From Pseudoxanthomonas sp. (GTDB lineage: Bacteria > Pseudomonadota > Gammaproteobacteria > Xanthomonadales > Xanthomonadaceae), in assembly GCA_017745195.1 (NCBI GenBank), contig JAGHZW010000246.1, forward strand, positions 1 to 60,865: DNA of 60,865 nt. Direction: 5' to 3'. Under the pieces are notes generated by a model that worked only from the letters and a program-made list of their open reading frames with translations, made no database searches and had not been told where the DNA came from. Shown in pieces: positions 53,312 through 60,865 of the stretch (position 1 is its first letter; every line of letters begins with the position of its first letter). The translations under genes were made by a program, and so were the position numbers.

Positions 53312-54625
53312 ATGAAGCAATGTCGCACGCCGGCGCGAGCACCCGCGCCGGCCCGGTCCCGGCTGCGTGCCGCCCTGCGCATCGCCAGTCCCGCCCGGAC
53401 GCCGGAAGCCTGCGGCAGACACCCGAGGGCGGCAGACACGCGGGCGACGTGGCCGCTGCTCGCGCTGCTGTTTCCGCTGGTGGCTGGCGCCGATCCCGGC
53501 ACGACCACGCCGCCACCGGAAACAGCGGGAGCGCCAGCCACGCCGGCCAGGACCGGCATGTTCAGGGACGGCGAAGACGGCAGCGTCGACATGTCGAACT
53601 GGCTGCTCGACCACCACGGATTCCTGCCGCTGCCGATCGTGATCACCGATCCGGCACTGGGCTATGGCGGCGGCATCGTGTTCGCGTTCTTCCAGCGGCC
53701 GCAAGGCAGCGCCACGACCCGGACCGCATCGGACGGCAGCACGCAGATGATCGCGCCGAACCTCTTCGGCGCGATGGCCATGAAGACCGAGAACGGCAGC
53801 AAGGCCTATGGCGGCGGCGGCATCCTCCACTTCCGCGACGACACCTGGCGTTACAAGGGCGGCGTGGCCGAAGCCGACTTCAACATCGACTTCTATACCG
53901 GCGGCCGGTTGCAGCCGGAGACGCGCGTGGCGGTCAACCTGGCCGGGCTCGGCTCATCACAACAGGTCTCGCGGCGGATCGGCGACCGCGAGCTGTTCGT
54001 GTCGGCACAGTGGATCTATACCGACCTCGATCCCAGGCTGAAGGACACCGGGCAACGCCCGCTGTTCGACGACATCGACTTCCGGCAGGTCAATTCCGGC
54101 ATCGGGCTGAGCCTGGAATACGACAGCCGCGACAATCCGTTCACCCCGTCGCGCGGCTATTTCCTGCTGGCGCAGGGCGTTGCCTATCTGCCCGCGATCG
54201 GCAGCGACCTGACGTTCCAGACCTATCGCGCTTACGGTTACGGCCACTGGCCGCTCGGCGCGAAGCTGGTGCTGGGCGCGCGCGCGGACCTGCGCCACGC
54301 CGCCGGCGACGTGCCCTTCTACCGGCTGCCGTTCATTGACCTGCGCGGAATCGCTTCGGCGCGCTACCAGGACGATTCCGCCGGCGTGCTGGAGTCCGAG
54401 CTGCGCTGGAATTTCACTTCGCGCTGGGCCGGGATCGGATTCCTCGGCGCCGGTCGCGCCTGGGGCACGCGTTCCAGCTTCGACCAGGCCTACACCGCCG
54501 TAAGCAAGGGCGTGGGCGTGCGCTACCAGATCGCGCGCCGGATCGGCCTGTATGTGGGCGCAGACTACGCCTGGGGGCCGGAAGACAGGACGGTCATCGT
54601 CCAGATGGGCAGCGCCTGGCGTTGA
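53312..54625 (+). CDS. BamA/TamA-type outer-membrane beta-barrel protein
   Basis: 437 residues. A hydrophobic export segment (WPLLALLFPLVAGADPG, about 47-63) sits after an unusual Arg/Ala-rich leader, so the true start may be later at a non-ATG codon; none is obvious. The mature part has FLPLPIVITDPALGYGGG and the Omp85-like barrel end: SLEYDSRDNPFTPSRGYFLLAQGVAY (as SLEYDSRDNPFTPSRGYF), GFLGAGRAWG, GVGVRYQIARRIGLYVGADYAWGPED. No POTRA domains, so it is barrel-only. 36 nt after the repeat protein, probably same transcript; it may display or secrete that partner, which is inference. Confidence 0.75.
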   Translation: MKQCRTPARAPAPARSRLRAALRIASPARTPEACGRHPRAADTRATWPLLALLFPLVAGADPGTTTPPPETAGAPATPARTGMFRDGEDGSVDMSNWLLDHHGFLPLPIVITDPALGYGGGIVFAFFQRPQGSATTRTASDGSTQMIAPNLFGAMAMKTENGSKAYGGGGILHFRDDTWRYKGGVAEADFNIDFYTGGRLQPETRVAVNLAGLGSSQQVSRRIGDRELFVSAQWIYTDLDPRLKDTGQRPLFDDIDFRQVNSGIGLSLEYDSRDNPFTPSRGYFLLAQGVAYLPAIGSDLTFQTYRAYGYGHWPLGAKLVLGARADLRHAAGDVPFYRLPFIDLRGIASARYQDDSAGVLESELRWNFTSRWAGIGFLGAGRAWGTRSSFDQAYTAVSKGVGVRYQIARRIGLYVGADYAWGPEDRTVIVQMGSAWR

Positions 54626-54940
54626 ACCTGCAGCGGCGCGCTGACGCCGACTGCAACCTGCATGCGACGGGTCGCCCGTGCAGGGCCACAGGGACGGCAT
54701 GGTGGATACCGAACCGGCACGCGTCCGCCATCGCGTGGCGGGACATGCACACGCTGCAGGTTGCGCGGTCAGCGTGACCATCGCAAGAGCGGCAGCCCAG
54801 CGACGTACCGGAAACCTCGGTCACTTTGTCCTCGCTCGCGAAACGAGGGATCGATCCGCTGCGATGACACCCGCGCTCCGGGCTACGGTGCAGTTGTCGA
54901 ACCGGCAGGACCGCCCGGGCCAATGCGCTCTCCAGATACG
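54626..54940. other. Gap with no recognised element
   Basis: 315 nt between the barrel gene and the convergent tRNA-Ser unit. Open frames overlap on both strands without family features, promoter or repeat. No terminator for the plus-strand genes was seen apart from the shared hairpin at 54941-54960. Confidence 0.5.
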
Positions 54941-54960
54941 AAAAAACCCCCTTTCGGGGG
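54941..54960 (-). terminator. Intrinsic terminator of tRNA-Ser inside a 44-nt inverted repeat
   Basis: Minus strand CCCCC-GAAA-GGGGG-TTTTTT. It is the core of a longer near-perfect inverted repeat (54932-54975) whose outer arms are CCAGATACGAAAA and TTTTCGTATCTGG; one arm includes the tRNA 3' CCA. Confidence 0.93.
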
Positions 54961-54972
54961 CGTTTTCGTATC

Positions 54973-55065
54973 TGGCGGAGTGAGAGGGATTCGAACCCTC
55001 GATAGAGCTTTTGACCCTATACTCCCTTAGCAGGGGAGCCCCTTCGGCCTCTCGGGCATCACTCC
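54973..55065 (-). tRNA. tRNA-Ser (anticodon GCT)
   Basis: 93-nt class II tRNA with encoded CCA. Acceptor GGAGTGA pairs with TCACTCC; anticodon stem CTCCC/GGGAG closing loop CTGCTAA (anticodon GCT); long variable arm (TATAGGGTCAAAAGCTCTATC region); T arm GAGGGTTCGAATCCCTC. Behind csrA, as serV is in E. coli. Confidence 0.96.
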
Positions 55066-55105
55066 GTTGGACCCGCACCGCGCTGCTGCGCCCGCGAGAC
55101 GCGGA

Positions 55106-55134
55106 AGGATACCTTCTAGGGCGTTTCGCGGCAA
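55106..55134 (-). promoter_or_regulatory. Sigma-70 promoter of tRNA-Ser
   Basis: Minus strand TTGCCG (55134-55129), 17-nt spacer, TATCCT (55111-55106), GC-rich discriminator. Lies just after the csrA stop, so the tRNA need not depend on csrA transcription. Confidence 0.7.
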
Positions 55135-55146
55135 ACGCTTTCGCGC

Positions 55147-55353
55147 TCAGGATTCCGGATCGCCCTCGCCGCCTGCGGCCCCCGGGGCCTCGCCCCGCTG
55201 GATCCGCTGGTAGATCTCCTCGCGATGCACCGCTACGTCCTTCGGCGCGGTGATGCCGATGCGCACCTGGTTGCCCTTCACCCCGAGCACGGTGACGGTG
55301 ATCGAATCACCGATCATCAGGGTTTCGCCTACGCGGCGGGTCAGAATCAGCAT
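55147..55353 (-). CDS. csrA: Carbon storage regulator CsrA (RsmA)
   Basis: 68-residue RNA-binding dimer that blocks or stabilises target mRNAs at GGA motifs. The RNA-contact residues Leu4 (MLILTRR) and Arg44 ([12 protein letters not shown]) are in place. C-terminal tail is Gly/Ala-rich. GGAGATAGACA precedes the ATG; this GGA is itself a potential CsrA site for autoregulation. The alaS-csrA-tRNA-Ser order is conserved in gammaproteobacteria. The 168-nt gap to alaS shows no clear promoter. Confidence 0.97.
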   Translation of the reverse strand: MLILTRRVGETLMIGDSITVTVLGVKGNQVRIGITAPKDVAVHREEIYQRIQRGEAPGAAGGEGDPES

Positions 55354-55521
55354 TGTCTATCTCCATGGCGCCGGCGTGCCTTCGCCGGCCCGCGGACCTT
55401 CGGCGGAAGGCCACGCGCGTCCACTCAGCAGCGTAACAAGGGTCGAACAGTCCCGGATCGTACTGCCCCCGCCAGCGGGGGGGCAAGTTCCCGTCCCGGT
55501 GGCGGGCATGCGTACAACGCA

Positions 55522-58176
<2,655 letters not shown>

Positions 58177-58299
58177 CTGGCTTTGGCTGGCGGACGGGTC
58201 CGGGCCGGGAACACGCCATGGCGGCCCGGCGGAACGGGAGTTTCGACACGCTAAAGGGTAGCAGAGGCCGCGCCGACGGGCTGAAAACCAGCCCCGGGC

Positions 58300-58833
58300 T
58301 CAGTCGTCCGGATCCCAGCGCGTGGCCGCGCGGATGCTGTCGCCGTCAAATCCGCGTCGCGCCAGCAGGTCGGCGGCCTTGCGCCGCTGGGCCAGGTCAA
58401 GCGGACCGGCCGGGCCGAAACGGCGCCGGACCAGGTCGCGGGCATTGCCGGTCCAGTCGCCGTCGAAACCCTCCAGTGTCGCGGCGATGGCCTCGCCCGA
58501 CAGGCCATGGGTCGCCAGTTCGGCGCGGATATAGAGCGGGCCATAGCCGGAAGCGGCACGGCTGCGGACCAGCGATTCGGCGAAGCGGGTGTCGTCCTGC
58601 CAGCCCTCGCCGGCCAGGCGCTCGACCGCGGCAACGGCTTCACCGGCCTCGACCCCGCGTGCGGCCAGCTTGCGGGTCAGCTCCTTGCGCGAATGCTCGC
58701 GCCGGACCAGCAGCCCCAGCGCGCGCTGCACGGGGGTGGGTTCCGGGCGCTTCCGGCGTCGCGCCGGCGCGTTCGTGCCGGGCAGCTCGACCGGACCGCG
58801 CGTGCCTTCATGGTCCTGGGGATCGTCGGTCAT
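58300..58833 (-). CDS. recX: Regulatory protein RecX
   Basis: 177-residue inhibitor/modulator of RecA filaments. Three-helix RecX repeats are visible: [47 protein letters not shown] and [11 protein letters not shown] with [15 protein letters not shown] (each quoted in part). The N-terminal 40 residues are a charged extension. Start at 58833; an ATG 24 nt upstream is possible. 141 nt after recA, with a hairpin between. Confidence 0.92.
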   Translation of the reverse strand: MTDDPQDHEGTRGPVELPGTNAPARRRKRPEPTPVQRALGLLVRREHSRKELTRKLAARGVEAGEAVAAVERLAGEGWQDDTRFAESLVRSRAASGYGPLYIRAELATHGLSGEAIAATLEGFDGDWTGNARDLVRRRFGPAGPLDLAQRRKAADLLARRGFDGDSIRAATRWDPDD

Positions 58834-58946
58834 GGGTCCGCGGGAGATATGCGCCATCCATGGCGCCTGCCCTCCTGGCCTTCAAGGTCCCGTTCCCCGC
58901 CGTCACGCCACTGACAGCATTCCGGCGGGGAACGGGATAGCGGTCG

Positions 58947-58966
58947 GTCCCGGGTGAAACCGGGAC
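58947..58966 (-). other. Hairpin between recA and recX
   Basis: GTCCCGG (58947-58953), loop GTGAAA, CCGGGAC (58960-58966); 8 nt past the recA stop. No U-run on the minus strand. In E. coli a recA-recX hairpin lets only a fraction of transcripts continue into recX; the same may hold here. Confidence 0.45.
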
Positions 58967-58974
58967 TCGTGTTC

Positions 58975-60012
58975 TTACTCGTCGTCGCCTTCGTCATTGC
59001 CTTCGTCGCGCGAGCCCTGCTCGGGCTGGAACTTCTCGCGCAACTCGGCCTCGAGCTTGGCGGCCAGCGCCGGGTTCTCGCGCAGGTACTGGCGGGCGTT
59101 GTCCTTGCCCTGGCCGATGCGCTCGCCGTTGTAGCCGTACCAGGCACCGGACTTGTCGACCAGCTTGGCGTCCACGCCCATGTCGATCAGCTCGCCTTCG
59201 CGGCTGATGCCCTCGCCGTACAGGATCTCGGTGACGATCTGCTTGAACGGGGGCGCCAGCTTGTTCTTGACCACCTTGATCTTGGTCTGGTTGCCGATGA
59301 TCTCGTCGCCCTTCTTGATCGCGCCGATACGGCGGATGTCCAGGCGCACCGAAGCGTAGAACTTGAGCGCGTTGCCACCGGTGGTGGTTTCCGGGCTCTG
59401 GCCCGGCATCATCACGCCGATCTTCATGCGCAGCTGGTTGATGAAGACCACCAGGGTGTTGGAGCGCTTGATGTTGCCGGTCAGCTTGCGCAGGGCCTGG
59501 CTCATCAGCCGCGCCTGCAGGCCCGGCAGCTGGTCGCCCATCTCGCCCTCGATCTCGGCCTTCGGCGTCAGCGCGGCGACCGAGTCGATCACCAGGATGT
59601 CGATCGAGCCCGAGCGCACGAGCATGTCGGCGATCTCCAGCGCCTGCTCGCCGGTGTCCGGCTGCGACAGCAGCAGGTCGTCGACGTTGACGCCCAGCTT
59701 GGCCGCATAGATCGGGTCCAGCGCGTGCTCGGCGTCGATGAACGCGGCGGTTCCGCCCTGCTTCTGGCATTCGGCGATCGCCTGCAGGGTCAGGGTGGTC
59801 TTGCCCGAGGACTCCGGCCCGTAGATCTCCACCACGCGGCCCTTCGGCAGGCCGCCGATGCCCAGCGCGATGTCCAGCATCAGCGAGCCGGTCGGGATCA
59901 CCTCGACCGCTTCGATCGCACGGTCGCCCATGCGCATCACCGAGCCCTTGCCGAACTGCTTGTCGATCTGGCTCAGGGCCGCGGCAAGGGCGCGCTTCTT
60001 GTTCTCGTCCAT
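58975..60012 (-). CDS. recA: Recombinase RecA
   Basis: 345-residue recombinase and LexA coprotease. Walker A GPESSGKT at residues 65-72, [28 protein letters not shown] (as [10 protein letters not shown]), L2 loop [14 protein letters not shown] and acidic tail [10 protein letters not shown]. Start at 60012 (GAGGA upstream) gives [13 protein letters not shown]. No TTAG-N6-TACTA operator was found in the 173-nt lexA-recA gap. Confidence 0.98.
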   Translation of the reverse strand: MDENKKRALAAALSQIDKQFGKGSVMRMGDRAIEAVEVIPTGSLMLDIALGIGGLPKGRVVEIYGPESSGKTTLTLQAIAECQKQGGTAAFIDAEHALDPIYAAKLGVNVDDLLLSQPDTGEQALEIADMLVRSGSIDILVIDSVAALTPKAEIEGEMGDQLPGLQARLMSQALRKLTGNIKRSNTLVVFINQLRMKIGVMMPGQSPETTTGGNALKFYASVRLDIRRIGAIKKGDEIIGNQTKIKVVKNKLAPPFKQIVTEILYGEGISREGELIDMGVDAKLVDKSGAWYGYNGERIGQGKDNARQYLRENPALAAKLEAELREKFQPEQGSRDEGNDEGDDE

Positions 60013-60185
60013 CTGGAAGTCCTCGGGTGTCAGTGGTGTGTTGCGAAGTCTGGGGTGGCCCGGTCGCACAGGCTGCGACGACGGGCGATGGATTCAAAAA
60101 TAGTCGCGGAGCCCTGCCCTTCCCATCGCCACGCGCCGCCGCCTCGGGTCGGAAAACGCCGCGGCGACGGCCAGTGGTTCCGCCA

Positions 60186-60842
60186 TCAGCGGTTCGGCCT
60201 GACCAGGCCGCAGTACAGGCCCTCGATGGCGAAGTCCTGGTCCGGCAGCACCTCGATCGGCGCGTAGTCGGGGTTGCGCGGCAGCAGGCGGATCCGGTCC
60301 TTGCCGATCTTCAGCAGCTTGACCGTGATCTCCTCGTCCACCCGCGCCACCACGATCTGGCCCGAACGCGCCTCGCGGGTGCGGTGCACGCCGATCAGGT
60401 CGCCATCGAAGATGCCCTCGTCGCGCATCGAGTCGCCCTGGACCTTGAGCAGGTAGTCCGGCGAGGGCGAGAACAGCACCCGGTCCAGGACCACGAAGCT
60501 CTCGGCCATGCCGGTCGGCACGTCGGCACCGATGGGCATGCCGGCCGCGACCCGACCCAGCACCGGCAGGCGCAGCGCATCGTCGTCATTGCCGGCCGGC
60601 GGCAAGGCCAGCTCGGCCTGCGGCGGCTTCGGCGCGACCTTCAACCGGATGCCGCGGGCGCGACCGGGCAGGCGCTCGATCGCACCGGCCGCCTCCAGCG
60701 CCTCCAAGTGGTACTGCGCCGCACGTACGCCCTTGAAGCCGAAGGCGCGGGCGATCTCGGTCTGCGAAGGCGGCATGCCCTCGGCGTCGATGCGCTCGGC
60801 GATCAGGGCCAGGATGGCTTGCTGGGTATCGGTCAGGTCCAT
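60186..60842 (-). CDS. lexA: SOS repressor LexA
   Basis: 218-residue repressor-protease. Winged HTH at 1-66 (PPSQTEIARAFGFKGVRAAQYHLEAL); self-cleavage site Ala100-Gly101 (GRVAAGMPIG); catalytic Ser138 (VQGDSMRDEG) and Lys175 (EEITVKLLK). N-terminus MDLTDTQQAILALIAERI matches xanthomonad LexA, fixing the ATG at 60842, only 2 nt from the operator and without a Shine-Dalgarno. Confidence 0.97.
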   Translation of the reverse strand: MDLTDTQQAILALIAERIDAEGMPPSQTEIARAFGFKGVRAAQYHLEALEAAGAIERLPGRARGIRLKVAPKPPQAELALPPAGNDDDALRLPVLGRVAAGMPIGADVPTGMAESFVVLDRVLFSPSPDYLLKVQGDSMRDEGIFDGDLIGVHRTREARSGQIVVARVDEEITVKLLKIGKDRIRLLPRNPDYAPIEVLPDQDFAIEGLYCGLVRPNR

Positions 60843-60844
60843 GG

Positions 60845-60863
60845 TTAGTAGTAATACTACTAA
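60845..60863 (-). promoter_or_regulatory. LexA operator (autoregulation)
   Basis: TTAGTAGTAATACTACTAA, a 19-bp palindrome identical to the LexA box described for Xanthomonas lexA (TTAG-N6-TACTA core). Its minus-strand reading contains TAGTAT, which could be the -10 box, putting the transcription start within a few bases of the ATG. Confidence 0.9.
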
Positions 60864-60865
60864 CG

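Noticed and set aside
50819-53830. 1003-codon minus-strand frame opposite the repeat protein
   Set aside because: Starts and ends without signals; the plus strand has a ribosome site, signal peptide and repeated modules.
58279-58295. GGGCTG-AAAAC-CAGCCC as terminator between recX and alaS
   Set aside because: Short stem without a U-run on either strand.

Overview
This is high-GC chromosomal DNA from a gammaproteobacterium of the Xanthomonadaceae/Lysobacteraceae type. Evidence for that placement: (i) lexA-recA-recX-alaS-csrA-tRNA-Ser order with the Xanthomonas-type LexA operator TTAGTAGTAATACTACTAA; (ii) lptCAB-rpoN-hpf followed by hprK, rapZ and a mannose-type EIIA/HPr/EI set; (iii) two long TonB-dependent receptors beside a xyloglucan-degradation locus like those of plant-associated xanthomonads. 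The genus cannot be fixed from the sequence alone.

Layout. 1-2084: end of kdsC and lptC-lptA-lptB (LPS export). 2142-10224: rpoN, hpf, HPr kinase, rapZ, a PTS branch without permease genes (EIIA-Man, HPr, EI), a decaying 30-bp tandem repeat array and mgtE. 10394-11484: a secreted alpha/beta hydrolase and a small Cys4 protein. 11492-17112 (minus): pgi-panD-panC-panB-folK-pcnB; pcnB appears to begin at a rare AUC codon. 17206-17280: tRNA-Glu(CTC).

17412-42302 is the most interesting part. On the minus strand lie an MFS sugar porter, GH95 fucosidase, GH31 alpha-xylosidase with PA14 insert, GH35 beta-galactosidase lipoprotein, CE20-type acetylesterase, GH74 endo-xyloglucanase, two TonB-dependent receptors and a LysR regulator. 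Divergently from lysR run a KDPGal aldolase, galactonate dehydratase, sugar lactonase and KDGal kinase (De Ley-Doudoroff galactose catabolism). Together they would capture acetylated, fucosylated, galactosylated xyloglucan fragments, strip the side chains and burn the released galactose. An inverted repeat, CTATTC-N7-GAATA(G/C), occurs both at the lysR/dgo intergenic region and in front of the GH74-operon receptor, suggesting that the LysR protein ties galactose catabolism to xyloglucan uptake. A xyl-box-like palindrome precedes the second receptor.

42393-49476: fdxA, bamC-dapA (minus), gcvR-bcp from a mirror-symmetric divergent promoter, a PIN-PhoH ATPase, a YoaK-type membrane protein, thiD and a hydrolase. 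49518-49594: tRNA-Arg(ACG). 49706-54625: a DUF4136-type lipoprotein, an 813-residue secreted protein with three ~109-residue modules and a Gly/aromatic-rich tail, and a BamA-type barrel. 54973-60863 (minus): tRNA-Ser(GCT), csrA, alaS, recX, recA, lexA and the LexA operator. I see no insertion sequences, prophage genes, rRNA genes or CRISPR arrays.
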